From the NCBI RefSeq assembly GCF_022605165.1, contig NC_063070.1:2294001-2358000 (forward strand): a stretch of 64,000 bases of DNA, in the 5' to 3' direction. Positions 23,865-34,990 of the stretch are shown piece by piece; position 1 is the first letter of the stretch, and the number at the start of each line of letters is the position of its first letter. The stretch is from Purpureocillium takamizusanense. Lineage: Eukaryota; Ascomycota; Sordariomycetes; Hypocreales; Ophiocordycipitaceae. The notes beneath the pieces were generated by a model. It was not told the DNA's origin, searched no databases, and was given only the letters and a program-made list of their open reading frames with translations. A program made the position numbers and the translations under genes.

Positions 23865-26800
23865 ATGGCGCCTGACCAGAACCAGCAAGAGAGGAGTTCC
23901 GGCGAGGATCACCTCGCCTTGGTCGACAAAATGGTTGCCGCCGCCGAGGACATCAGAAACGAAAGTAGTGCGCCAGATGAGTCTGCACCAGCTGTAATGA
24001 CCGAGGAAGATGCGCTGCGGAATCTTACCGGTACCGTGAGAGACCAGGATGAGCTCGAGCGTGACATCACGATACAAGCCAACGCGGCGCTGATGGAAGC
24101 CGAGGATAAGAAGGACCAGCACCGGATCGCCAAGTTGGATGCATTGCAGCAGCGCTTACAGCTACAGCTCGACAAGGAGAAGAAGAGACTGGAGAAGGTC
24201 GCAGGAAACCCATACCAGTCGCGCACCATTCAGAAGGAAATTGTCAGAATCGAAGAAGAGCTCCGTCGCGCAATCAGCGACATTTCTGACTTTCAGGCAC
24301 GTATAGACAAGCGACACCAGGAGGACCCGCTCGAGACTTCAAATCAGCCCAAGTCGAAAAAATTGCCTGGAGAGAGCCACCGCGAATATCTCATACGGAC
24401 CGGCAAGATCACTCCCTTTGCTAAGATTGGCGGCGCGCGGCCTGAAGGGTTGGAAGGACAATTGGCTGATACGATCCTCGATGCTGAGGAGGAGGCTGCT
24501 GCTGAGCAATATGCCGAAGATGTCGAAGGCCCGACCTCGCACCAGCTGCTAAGGCGTCCGGGCTTCAAGGACGAAGCCGAGCCTGAAAGGAAGCACCCCT
24601 CACCTTCCGCAGCGGAAAGCGAGTTCTCTCTTCGACCGCGGAAGAAGCAGAGAATCGAGAGGGAGCGAAGCCCGTCGGCAGATTTTCAACCCGAAGAGTC
24701 TTCAGGCTCCGAGTCCGCTGATGCTGCTATCTGGCAGCAGGGAACCGAGGATGACCTTGTGCGAAACGAGCAGCGGAAGCGCGCGGTTAAGGCCAAAGCA
24801 CTGGAGCAAGAGAAAATTGATCTCAGCAAGATAGATGATGGCAACGAGGCACATTACCAGAGGCGGCTCAAGGATTGGGTCTCTCGGCGGAGTCGTGCCA
24901 GGCTGGCCAGGCGTCATCAAGCGGCACTGGATGATGCCGTAACGGAGGGCGACGAAGAGGAGTGGTTCAAGCCATCCCCTGATCATCCTGACCAAATTTT
25001 CGATGATGATTTGAAAATGCCTGGCGACATTCATCCCTCATTATTTGGGTACCAGAAGACTGGTGTCCAGTGGCTTGCCGAACTCTACAAGCAGAGGGTC
25101 GGCGGCATCATTGGCGACGAGATGGGTCTCGGCAAAACGGTGCAGCTGATTGCGTTCATTGCAGCGCTTCACTACAGCAAGAAACTCAACAGGCCGGTCA
25201 TTGTGGTCGCCCCTGCTACCCTGCTTCGGCAGTGGGTAAGTGAATTCCACCGATGGTGGCCGCCGTTGCGAGTTTCGATTCTGCACTCCTCTGGAAGTGG
25301 GATGATGAACGCCAGGCTGGAAGATGACTACGACGTCGAACACTATCGGCCTATCGCGACAAAATCTCAGGGCGCGGCGAGGCGCATCGTCAAGAATGTT
25401 GTCAACAAAGGCCATGTGCTTGTCACGACGTACACTGGCCTCCAGACGTACGCCGACGAATTGCTCCCCATCGAATGGGAGTACGCCGTGCTTGATGAAG
25501 GCCATAAAATTCGAAACCCCAACGCTGAGATCACGGTGACATGCAAGGAGCTCAGCACGCCGAATCGGGTTATTTTGTCCGGAACGCCGGTGCAAAACAA
25601 CTTGACGGAGCTGTGGTCGCTTTTCGACTTCATCTACCCCATGCGGCTGGGAACCCTCGTCAACTTCCGCACCCAGTTTGAGATACCTATTCGGCAGGGC
25701 GGATACGCGAACGCGTCGAACCTTCAAGTCATGACAGCTGAAAAATGCGCCGAGGCACTGAAGGAGACCATCAGCGAGTACCTACTGCAGCGACTGAAAG
25801 TTGACGTTGCTGCAGACCTCCCGGAGAAGACGGAGCAGGTTCTCTTTTGCAAGCTGACGGACGGCCAGCGGAAGGCGTATGAGACATTTCTCAAGTCCGA
25901 TGAGGTCGCGGCTATTCTGAACAGAAGACGGCAGTCGCTGTACGGCATCGATATCCTACGCAAGATTTGCAACCACCCCGACTTGCTGGACAAGAGCCTG
26001 AAGAACAAGGCTGGCTACCCGTTTGGGAGTCCCAAGCTTTCCGCCAAGCTGCAGCTGACCAAGGACTTGCTTCAAAAGGTCATGATACCCAACGGCCACA
26101 AGATGTTGCTCTTTTCCCAGGGGAAACTTATGCTTAACATCATTGAGAAGTGCATGCGGGAGTGCGGAATAACTTATGTTCGCATGGATGGAGAGACACC
26201 GGTGGACCAGCGGCAGCCTATGATCGACAGATTCAACTCTGACCCCAACATTCATGTCTTTCTCATGACGACGCGTACGGGAGGTCTCGGCACGAATCTC
26301 ACGGGCGCAGATCGCATCATCATATTTGACCCAGACTGGAATCCATCTACCGACTTGCAGGCGCGGGAGCGTGCCTGGCGTTTGGGCCAGAACAAGCCCG
26401 TCAAAATCTATCGTCTCATGACTGAGGGCACTATCGAAGAGAAGATCTACCATCGGCAGATTTTCAAGCAGTTCATGACCAATAAGGTTCTGAAAGACCC
26501 GAAGCAGCGGAGCTCGTACGACTTGTCGGACCTGTACGATCTATTCAGCTACAACCCTGGCGATGATCCGGCCTTACAGCGAAGCGAGGTGTTCAAGGGC
26601 GCTGAGGTTGACATTGGCAATGTAGATGGCAAGGACAAACAGAATAAGGACAAGGTTGGTGACGAAGAACGGCAGGAGCTCGAGCGCATGAAGCTTGTTG
26701 CCGGCATGGAGGAGTACAAGGAGGACAAGTCTGCACATGACGAGCGGCGCATGCTCGAAGGCATCTTTGCGCGCTCGGTCAACAGCGCGTACGACCACGA

Positions 26801-27329
26801 GCAAATTGTCAACGGTCCCCAAAAGCCAAAAGCGGACATCAGAGTCCTCCGCCAGGAAGCCAATCAGGTCGCCCGCCAAGCGGCAGCGCATTTGCGGCAG
26901 GCTGCCCAAGAGGCCCGGCACGTACCCATTGGCACCGTGACCTGGACGGGCGAGGTCGGGACCGGCGGCCGTCCAGGTGCCAACCGTCGTCGCGGAGGCC
27001 CAAGCTCAGCAGGCATCATGAGCAACCTCGCGGACCGGCAGGGGCTCAATGATGGTATGGCCAGCGGGAGCGGCAGCAGCTCCCGCTTGGGGACCCCTGG
27101 CGTGGATCGCAGTTTGAAGGCAAAGGACTTTGTGGCTATGATCAAGACTTTCATCAACAGGCACGGCGGACGGGTGCCGAGCAAGATGCTCGTTGACCAC
27201 TTTAACCCGTACTGTCCTGGGCAGAAGCAAAGTGATGAGTTCAAGACGGCGCTGAATCGAGTGGCCGTCATGAGCAAGGCCAGTGGCGCGGGAAGAGGCA
27301 TGTGGACGCTCAAGCCCGGACCCAAGTAG
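23865..27329 (+). CDS. RAD26: RAD26/CSB-type SNF2 ATPase for transcription-coupled repair
   Basis: This is a nuclear DNA-dependent ATPase of the ERCC6/CSB group that acts on RNA polymerase II stalled at lesions. It is a single exon of 1154 aa; the ATG at 23865 is used because the longer frame starts at a non-ATG codon. Near residue 50 the leucine-latch motif LTGTVRDQDELERD, known to restrain CSB activity, is intact. Motif I is GDEMGLGKT (about 418) and motif II is the DEGH box (about 543). The C-terminal helicase half contains TRTGGLGTNLTGAD, DPDWNPS and the arginine-finger segment ARERAWRLGQ. An acidic/basic nuclear linker follows. The last 80 residues (DFVAMIKTFINRHGG onward) form the CSB-type winged-helix domain. 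Confidence 0.96.
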   Translation: MAPDQNQQERSSGEDHLALVDKMVAAAEDIRNESSAPDESAPAVMTEEDALRNLTGTVRDQDELERDITIQANAALMEAEDKKDQHRIAKLDALQQRLQLQLDKEKKRLEKVAGNPYQSRTIQKEIVRIEEELRRAISDISDFQARIDKRHQEDPLETSNQPKSKKLPGESHREYLIRTGKITPFAKIGGARPEGLEGQLADTILDAEEEAAAEQYAEDVEGPTSHQLLRRPGFKDEAEPERKHPSPSAAESEFSLRPRKKQRIERERSPSADFQPEESSGSESADAAIWQQGTEDDLVRNEQRKRAVKAKALEQEKIDLSKIDDGNEAHYQRRLKDWVSRRSRARLARRHQAALDDAVTEGDEEEWFKPSPDHPDQIFDDDLKMPGDIHPSLFGYQKTGVQWLAELYKQRVGGIIGDEMGLGKTVQLIAFIAALHYSKKLNRPVIVVAPATLLRQWVSEFHRWWPPLRVSILHSSGSGMMNARLEDDYDVEHYRPIATKSQGAARRIVKNVVNKGHVLVTTYTGLQTYADELLPIEWEYAVLDEGHKIRNPNAEITVTCKELSTPNRVILSGTPVQNNLTELWSLFDFIYPMRLGTLVNFRTQFEIPIRQGGYANASNLQVMTAEKCAEALKETISEYLLQRLKVDVAADLPEKTEQVLFCKLTDGQRKAYETFLKSDEVAAILNRRRQSLYGIDILRKICNHPDLLDKSLKNKAGYPFGSPKLSAKLQLTKDLLQKVMIPNGHKMLLFSQGKLMLNIIEKCMRECGITYVRMDGETPVDQRQPMIDRFNSDPNIHVFLMTTRTGGLGTNLTGADRIIIFDPDWNPSTDLQARERAWRLGQNKPVKIYRLMTEGTIEEKIYHRQIFKQFMTNKVLKDPKQRSSYDLSDLYDLFSYNPGDDPALQRSEVFKGAEVDIGNVDGKDKQNKDKVGDEERQELERMKLVAGMEEYKEDKSAHDERRMLEGIFARSVNSAYDHEQIVNGPQKPKADIRVLRQEANQVARQAAAHLRQAAQEARHVPIGTVTWTGEVGTGGRPGANRRRGGPSSAGIMSNLADRQGLNDGMASGSGSSSRLGTPGVDRSLKAKDFVAMIKTFINRHGGRVPSKMLVDHFNPYCPGQKQSDEFKTALNRVAVMSKASGAGRGMWTLKPGPK

Positions 27330-27709
27330 ATTGGCCTGCAAGCTCAAGACTTGAAGGGTGACTCTGCATTTCCATAGCGTGGAGTACGGATCAGGTAGAT
27401 GCCCAATAGACGAAGCATATGACTGACTCCCTCGTTCTTTACATGACCCGCGCACAGACAACTAGTGAAAAACAAGTCACTTTGGGATTTTGCCGTCTGA
27501 GCAAGGAGTACTGTTATAGGCCTTTCGGGCGAATTCATATCTATCTACCTGCGCAATGCCAGGCCTGCCAGCCGAAGCTAGAGGCGGCAGAGTAGCGGAG
27601 AATGGAGACCAGGCGTAAAATGCCGTTCCCCTCGTTTTTCGCAACGCCACAGAGAAACCAGATAGCCGACACTCCCTGTCCAGTGACACCAAAACCAAGC
27701 GCTGAGCGC
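27330..27709. other. Convergent intergenic region RAD26/uS11
   Basis: This 380-base gap between two 3' ends must contain two terminators. No gene is visible in it. Confidence 0.5.
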
Positions 27710-28401
<692 letters not shown>

Positions 28402-28725
28402 TTTGGAGGGTTTGGCGACGTCTGGTTCCTGGGCGTTGGAAATGCAGAATCTCTCTCGCTTCGGCAGGAAATATCGTGGTGGGCTGGCCTTGGTGGTGGA
28501 TTAGTGGCGGTTGGATCAGGGCGGTGGGGCACGGCAGAAACTGGCACGGAGAAAATTTTAGATGTGGGCGGGAAAATCAAGCCCTACCCTACCTGCAGAA
28601 TTGGCTAGTTCCCCACTCTCCACTCTGCTACCAAGGGAAGAAAGAAAAAAGGCCCATCGCCAGTGCCCTCACACCCACCACCACCGCCAATACTAACCTC
28701 GACATCAACCACAGCCGTCGTCAAA
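28402..28725. promoter_or_regulatory. Bidirectional ribosomal-protein promoter (RPS14/RPL7)
   Basis: These 324 bp separate the two divergent start codons, so both ribosomal protein promoters lie here. A CCCTACCCT element lies inside (listed separately), with a pyrimidine-rich CCCTCACACCCACC stretch just upstream of the RPL7 start. Co-regulation of the two genes is inferred from the arrangement. Confidence 0.7.
28581..28590 (+). promoter_or_regulatory. HomolE-like box (GCCCTACCCT)
   Basis: This matches 9 of 10 bases of the fission-yeast ribosomal-protein promoter element HomolE (ACCCTACCCT). It lies inside the divergent RPS14/RPL7 promoter, about 145 bp from the RPL7 start and 180 bp from the RPS14 start. 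No HomolD box (CAGTCACA) was seen nearby. Confidence 0.45.
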
Positions 28726-30257
28726 ATGGGTGCCACGTATGTCCTCCCTCCTTGAAGCACGCGTGCGATCATGGGCAGCGGCGCCCGGTATCGAGAAAAC
28801 GGAGACACGTTTTTTTGCAGATTGTTCGTGGTCCTCTCGCTGGGCAGGCGGCTCGACTCCTTTCGACGCCGCACCTTCTGCCAGCTCGATCTTTCCTGAG
28901 TGTCTCCCTCTTCTGACCAGGCATGTTCCGCTTGGCAGGAGAGAGTCGGCTCTCGGGGTGTTGGGGATGAAGGATTGAAAAATCCTTCTCCCTCAAATTC
29001 ATTGTCGCAACAGCACACTTTTCTACTCTGGCTGAGAATGCCTCGTGGTAGTGTCTTGCGACTCTACTTTCCTGGACACTTGTCCGGGGTCGTTGTCGGA
29101 TGAGCCATTCAAGGGAGCTACACTTGATGCAAGAGATTGCAAACCAGTTTCTCCTGGCTCACCGATTAAAACCATCTCGAGTCAGCCAAAGCAGAGAATG
29201 TCGCGCTACAGCTACAGTTCTCGCGCCGGCGCTCTGTTCCATACCACGGTATGCCGGACCCGTACTAATCTGACTTTGCCCTGCAGTACCGTCCCTACCA
29301 ACGAGCAGATTCTGGTCCCCGAGACCTTGCTCAAGAAGCGCAAGAGCCAGGAGAAGGCTCGCGCCGAGCGCACCGCCGCTCAGCAGAAGAAGAAGACGGT
29401 ACGTTTGATACTCCCCAAGTCTACATGGCATAGTGATGCAGAACATACCCTTCAACTAGACATCCAGTCGATGCTGTTGAATGTTAACCTTCTTTCGGGT
29501 CTGACATGCCTGGATAAATCTGGTTTCCGCAATCGTAATGTCGGGAACCAGCCCGCTAACGAGGCATGATAGGCCAACAAGGAGAAGCGCGGCGTCATCT
29601 TCAAGCGTGCCGAGAAGTACGTCACTGAGTACCGCGATGCCGAGCGCGAGAAGATCCGCCTGGCCCGCGTTGCCAAGAAGAACGACTCGGCCTACATTCC
29701 CGCTGAGTCCAAGCTGATCTTCGTCCTCCGCATCAAGGGGTAAGCAGCTCTCTTCGCTGTGCGTGATCCAACCCAACAGTGGTTGACCGTTTCGCAGTAT
29801 CAACAAGATGCCCCCCAAGCCCCGCAAGATCCTTCAGCTCCTCCGCCTTCTTCAGATCAACAACGGTGTCTTCATCAAGGTCACTAAGGCCACCACTGAG
29901 ATGCTGAAGATCGTCGAGCCTTGGATTGCTTACGGCTACCCCAACCTGAAGTCTGTCAAGGAGCTTGTCTACAAGCGCGGTTACGGCAAAGTCAACAAGC
30001 AGCGCGTCGCCCTGACTGACAACGCCATTATTGAGGAGAACCTCGGCAAGTACGGCATCGTCTGCATGGAGGACCTCATCCACGAGATCTACACCGTCGG
30101 TCCCAACTTCAAGCAGGCCGCCAACTTCCTGTGGCCCTTCAAGCTCAGCAACCCCACTGGCGGCTTCCGCACCCGCAAGTTCAAGCACTTCATTGAGGGT
30201 GGTGACCTTGGCAACCGTGAGGAGGCCATCAACGCTCTCATCCGCCAGATGAACTAG
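28726..30257 (+). CDS. RPL7: 60S ribosomal protein L7 (uL30)
   Basis: This is a large-subunit protein, 249 aa. Exons are 28726-28736 (11 nt, encoding MGA and part of T), 29287-29398, 29573-29739 and 29798-30257; all junctions are GT..AG and in phase. The N-terminal basic extension ([26 protein letters not shown]) precedes the uL30 core, with [41 protein letters not shown] and [15 protein letters not shown]. The C-terminus has the [22 protein letters not shown] block. The 550-nt first intron directly after the start is typical of highly expressed ribosomal protein genes. The second intron carries a snoRNA (separate entry), recalling the snoRNA-bearing introns of yeast RPL7 genes. Confidence 0.98.
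29427..29510 (+). ncRNA. Intronic box C/D snoRNA (snR39b-type guide) in RPL7 intron 2
   Basis: Within the 174-nt intron 29399-29572, a C box GTGATGC (29433-29439; consensus RTGATGA, one mismatch) and a D box CTGA (29501-29504) are bracketed by a perfect 5-bp terminal stem. The stem is GGCAT at 29427-29431 against ATGCC at 29506-29510. The guide just upstream of box D (TTCTTTCGGGT, 29490-29500) contains ten bases complementary to the universally conserved 25S rRNA segment ACCCGAAAGATGG, with further pairing beyond one mismatch. By the D-plus-five rule the target is the G of ACCCG, which corresponds to yeast 25S Gm805, the snR39b target. Yeast RPL7 introns host the related guides snR39 and snR59 for the neighbouring A807. 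The rRNA sequence is recalled, not computed from this genome. Confidence 0.75.
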
Positions 30258-30571
30258 AGTAGGTGTCTGGTTGGCTATAGGGACTTGTTGGCTTGGGTGG
30301 TTCAAAAATGCATGGTTGCTCGGCGTTGATATCACGACACGGCTTTGTGGTAAATTGATTCTCTGAATGACAAGAGCTTCCATCGTGTGACGGCCCGTTG
30401 ATAATGCTTGTTTGCCTATATTCTGTGAAGAGTATGCAAGTCTCTCTCATGCATCGTACAGTTCTAATCGCCGTTGACAGTCTCGGACATGCAAGGGTAT
30501 GGTACATATGTACAATATTATATAGATAGACTGCCATGTGAGCGGAGGTTTGTCGGGGCCGTTTGCGCAAG
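30258..30571. other. Convergent intergenic region RPL7/ISA2
   Basis: These 314 bases lie between two 3' ends. AT-rich runs such as ACAATATTATATAGATAG near 30511-30530 are compatible with polyadenylation signals; there is no gene. Confidence 0.5.
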
Positions 30572-31351
30572 CTACATCTTGATGTCGAAGCTCGTACCGC
30601 AGCCACAACTGCTCGTCGCGTACGGATTGTCAACAATCTTAAACTGCGACCCAATCAATTCCATCGTGAAATCGACCTTGCTTCCCTTTAGTAGGTCGAG
30701 GGACGGCTCATCGAGTATTATCCTAGGACCATTGGCGCTCGGCGTCGACTCAGCTTCGTCCGGTGTGTACTGAAAAATGCTGTCGTCCTCGTTGACGACG
30801 GAGGACCATTCCTCGGCACCCTGAGCTGGTATCGTAACGAGGCTCATCATGTACTGGAAGCCGTGGCAACCACCGCTCTCAACTTGGATACGCAGCGCAA
30901 GGTTGGGGTTGTCGTCTTTTTTCATGATATCAGATAGACGCTATAACAAGTTAGAAAGGGGATCGTTCTGTCTGATGGTATCCTGCGTCGACTTGGGACA
31001 TACCTTGGCTGCGCGTGGGGTGATCTCAAGAACCATGTCCTTGCCATCCTCGTCCTTTTGCGGGTTGAGAACACAGGTCGTTGCATTGTGGACAACAGAT
31101 GCAGAAAAATTTCTTATCTGGCAAGCCCGTGTCGGGGATGACATATGTGAAGACCTAGATGGCCGTGAACTAGAGCAAGGTGCCCTTGGCAGGGTTCTGT
31201 CTATCCGACGACGGACGAAGGCGGCACCACGCGGAACGAGAAAGTCGGGGAGGACCGTAGCGTATGCTGTACCTGTCGAATAGCCACGACTGGCTACTTG
31301 CACGAACGATCGCGCTGCAGAGGCGCCGTTAACACAGCGAAGAGGCGTCAT
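30572..31351 (-). CDS. ISA2: Mitochondrial iron-sulfur assembly protein ISA2
   Basis: This A-type carrier acts in the mitochondrial matrix with Isa1 and Iba57 to mature [4Fe-4S] proteins. Exons are 31004-31351 and 30572-30940 (238 aa), joined in phase 0. The start at 31351 is the first ATG; the longer frame begins with TTG. The first 90 or so residues are rich in Arg, Ser and Ala without acids, as expected for a matrix presequence. The HesB-like domain contains the three ligand cysteines: one in ESGGCHGFQY and two in the C-terminal SCGCGTSF. An acidic insert (NEDDSIFQYTPDEAE) between the strands is a feature of ISA2 rather than ISA1. Confidence 0.94.
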
Positions 31352-31800
31352 GTCATCGGTCTCGTCAAGTGTGCCATGGGTTGAGGTGAGTGCTTTTGCT
31401 GCTGAGAAATCGACGAGCAAAAGATGCGGCGGCCGAGGGGGACAGCTTCAGCCGAGTCCTCCCGCTGTGCTAACCAGCAATAGGCGCAAGGTCAGTGGCC
31501 AGCGGCAGAGTCGCTGAGGTAAGCGGCCTTGGACCGGGCTGCCTGTGGGAAGCTAGGCCAGGCCAGGCCAGGCACCTGTGCCCGAAGGCAGAGCCACAGA
31601 GGCAAGTGAAGTGACTCGAAGCAAGGCGGTGGTACGGAGGTACCTTCGCTAAGCCCCAAACTCCCACGCCCCACCTCCCACCAAAAATCATCAATTTTCG
31701 ACCCTCCCTCACAAGCCGTCCGAATCACCAACCCCGCGCACCCTCGCGACACGCATCGATCCCCCTTGCCCTCCTAGACCCCGAAAGGACTACAGGCAAA
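31352..31800. other. Divergent promoter region ISA2/NIP1
   Basis: These 449 bases serve both promoters. GGCCA is repeated in tandem at about 31557-31572, and GAGGTACCTTCG occurs near 31637-31648. No gene is seen. Confidence 0.5.
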
Positions 31801-34550
31801 ATGTCTCGATTCTTCCGCGGCGGCGAAGATAGCTCGACTGACTCGTCCAGCGACGAGGAGGAGCTCTACTCCGAAGAGGAGGAGGAGCAGGATCTCAAGC
31901 AAAACGACTCCGACGAAGACTCCGACGAGGGCTCCGACGAGGATAGCGACGAGGAAACCAGCGATGAGGAGGGTGGCAAAGCGCAGGGCGCCAGCAAGTT
32001 CTTGAGGGATGCCGAGTCTGAGAGCGACGACAGCGATGACGAAGTGCGCGACAAGGTCAGGAGTGCCGCCAGCAAGCGGCTGGAGGAGCTGCTGGACTCG
32101 ATCAAGAAGATCGAAAACGGTCAGAAGAATGGTGACTGGACACTAATTTCTACTGGTACGTGGTGTTGATATTTCTCTTTGACGAGCGGCGGTCGCTGCG
32201 TGATGCAAAATGAGAAGAGGCGCTGATTGTGGCCCCTACCCGCAGAGTTCGACAAACTCAACCGCCAAGTTACCAAGCTGCAAGATGGCGGCAAGACGCC
32301 CAAGCCCTACATCCGTGCGATCGCTGAGCTGGAGGACTTCATGAACGAGTCCATTGCGAAGCAAAAGGTCACCCCCAAAAAGATGAACGCCACCCAGGCG
32401 CGAGCCCTCAACGCCGTCAAGCAAAAGATCAAGAAGACCAATAAGGAGTACCAGACCCAGGTCGACGCCTACCGGACAGACAAGGACGGCTTCATGGAAT
32501 CGGATGACGAGGAAGAGGAGGTCGCCCCTGCTCCTAAGGCCAAGAAGCTGCCCAAGCTGGAGCTGGACGCTCCCGTCGAGGACCTCGGCGACGAGGGCTT
32601 TGCCACCGTTGGCAAGGGCGGCAGGACCCTGCAGTATACCCCCGAGAGCATCTTCAAGCACCTCCGGACCATCATGGAGTCTCGTGGCAAGAAGAACACG
32701 GACCGCCTGGAGCAGATCAAGGTTATGGAGAAGCTCTACGAGATCGCCAACACCTCCTACCAGAAGATCCGCGTTCTCCTCACCCTTGTCTCGGCCCGCT
32801 TCGATCTGGGCAGCGGCACCTCCAACGTCATGCCCCTGGAGCAGTGGAAGGCGGCCGAGAAGGAGCTGTCTGCCCTGCTGGAGTTGCTCGAGAAGGACCA
32901 CGAGTATGTGGTTGTTGAGAACGTGGAGGAGTGGGACGATGACGAGAAGCCCCCCACGCTGCAGCCTGGCGAGAAATACATCAAGGTCGCTGGCAGCGTT
33001 GTGTCCTACGTCGAGAGACTGGACGACGAGCTTGTCCGTTCCCTGCAGAGCATCGACCCCCACACGTCCGAGTACATCGACCGCCTGCAGGACGAAGGCG
33101 CTCTGTATAACATCATCTTCAAGGGCATGCTCTACTACGAGTACCTGCGCAAGGATGAGTCTCTCGATATTCCCCAGGACAGCGTCAATCGCATCGTTAT
33201 GAGGCGCCTGGAGCACGTCTACTTCAAGGTGAGAAATTTGTTTGACACGTCCCTTTGGTCAGTCGACTAACCGCTTTGCAGCCTGCCCAGGTCGTTAAGA
33301 CCTTCGAGGAGAATTGCTGGAAGACGGTCGGCGACAATGTCGAGTCGGTCATCACTACGCGCGCCCAAGCCCAGGACGCCGGCAACCTGGTCAATGTCCT
33401 GTGCAACTACCTCTTCAGCAACAGCGACGGCATTATCCGCGCCCGAGCCATGCTTTGCCAGGTCTACTTCCTCGCCCTCCATGGCGAGTATTACAGGGCC
33501 CGCGACATGATGCTCATGTCCCACCTGCAGGAGACGATCCCCAACTTTGACGTGCAGAGCCAGATTCTCTACAACAGGACCCTGGTGCAGGTCGGGTTGT
33601 GCGCCTTCCGCAAGGGACTGGTGTACGACGCCCAGAACACCCTGCAAGAGATTTGCGGCAGCGGCCGCCAAAAGGAGCTGCTCGCCCAGGGCGTCATGAT
33701 GCAGCGGTACAGCCAGGTCTCACCCGAACAGGAGAGGCTGGAGAAGAGCCGACAGCTGCCTTTCCACATGCACATCAACCTGGAGCTGCTCGAGTGCGTT
33801 TACCTGACGTGCAGCATGCTGCTTGAGATCCCCCTGCTGGCCCAGACGGGTTCATCGCCCGATGTCAAGAAGCGCGTCATCAGCAAGACGTACCGCCGTA
33901 TGCTCGAGTACCACGAGCGCCAGATCTTCACCGGCCCGCCTGAGAACACGCGCGACCACGTCATGCAGGCGTCCAAGGCCTTAGCTGCGGGCGAGTGGAA
34001 GAAGTCGACCAACTTCATCCACAGTATCAAGATCTGGGAGCTGATGCCCAACTCGGAGGATATCAAGACCATGCTTGCCAAGCAGATTCAGGAGGAGGGC
34101 CTGCGGACCTACCTCTTCACCTACGCCCCCTTCTACGACACGCTTGCTCTGGAGACGCTGGGCGCCATGTTCGAGCTAGACACGACCAAGGTGGCGGCCG
34201 TTGTCAGCAAGATGATTAGTCACGAGGAGTTGGCTGCGTCTCTCGACCAGGTCACCTCCAACGTCATTTTCCGAAAGGGTGTCGAGCTTAGCCGCTTGCA
34301 ATCCCTGGCGCTCACCTTGTCAGACAAGGCTAGTGCCCTCATCGAGAGCAACGAGCGGACGCTCGAACAGCGGACGCAAGGCACGAGCAACGCCTTCGAG
34401 CGGCAGGGTGGGCGCGGCCGTGGCCGTGGCGGCCAGAGGGGAGGTGCTCGCACGGGCCGTGGAGGTGCCGGTGCTGGCGGCCACACGCAGAGACAGGCCG
34501 GTGGCACGCAGTTCACCGGCGGCGCTCTGGGCGCTGCCGTTCGGGGCTAG
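31801..34550 (+). CDS. NIP1: Translation initiation factor eIF3 subunit C (NIP1)
   Basis: This core eIF3 subunit bridges the 40S ribosome with eIF1, eIF5 and the ternary complex. Exons are 31801-32155, 32246-33228 and 33282-34550 (868 aa). The N-terminus MSRFFRGG is the family start and is followed by a long Asp/Glu/Ser stretch (about residues 10-75). Next comes the helical eIF3c_N domain ([27 protein letters not shown]). The C-terminal half has [21 protein letters not shown] within the PCI domain, about residues 640-790. The tail is an RGG-rich region ([20 protein letters not shown]), common in eIF3c and RNA-binding. Length agrees with filamentous-fungal homologues. Confidence 0.97.
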
Positions 34551-34990
34551 ATGTGCATCGGAGGGGAGAAGGCGTCTTGATTTTACGTGTGCTTTGCCTG
34601 GCAGGGGCTGAGTGGGGGTTGAAAGAGGGACGGTGGACCGCACGTTCTTCGTGCCTAAGTTTTTGTTTGACTCTTGCATGGATGGGCTGGGTTTGCATTT
34701 CCTCCGTCGGAAATGCATGAATAGGGCGAGGGCCAAATGTCAAAGGAAAGCAAGCAGCACAACGGGCGAACGAAGGAACGGAGCATTCCTCGCCACGGGG
34801 CAAGCTGTTGCTTGACGAGTGACGCGAGACGGAAAAGAAAGAAGGATTACATAGAATGGCCGTCTTTTCCCATCATATATGCCGCATTCCCATCCGTGCC
34901 GGGCGCGAGGATGAACATAACGCTCGCTCATGACGTGACGGCCGAGAGCGACAAGGCCACGGTGCACCACGCTGACATCGGCCAGCCGTA
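34551..34990. other. Convergent intergenic region
   Basis: These 440 bases separate the 3' ends of NIP1 and the DUF4246 gene; nothing coding is seen. Confidence 0.5.

Noticed and set aside
28737..29286. A second snoRNA in the 550-nt first intron of RPL7
   Set aside because: GGATGA- and CTGA-like boxes are present, but I could find no terminal stem or rRNA-matching guide.
32236..33216. Open frame of 326 codons on the - strand
   Set aside because: Antisense to eIF3c exon 2; Leu/Val/Gly-rich shadow of GC-rich codons.
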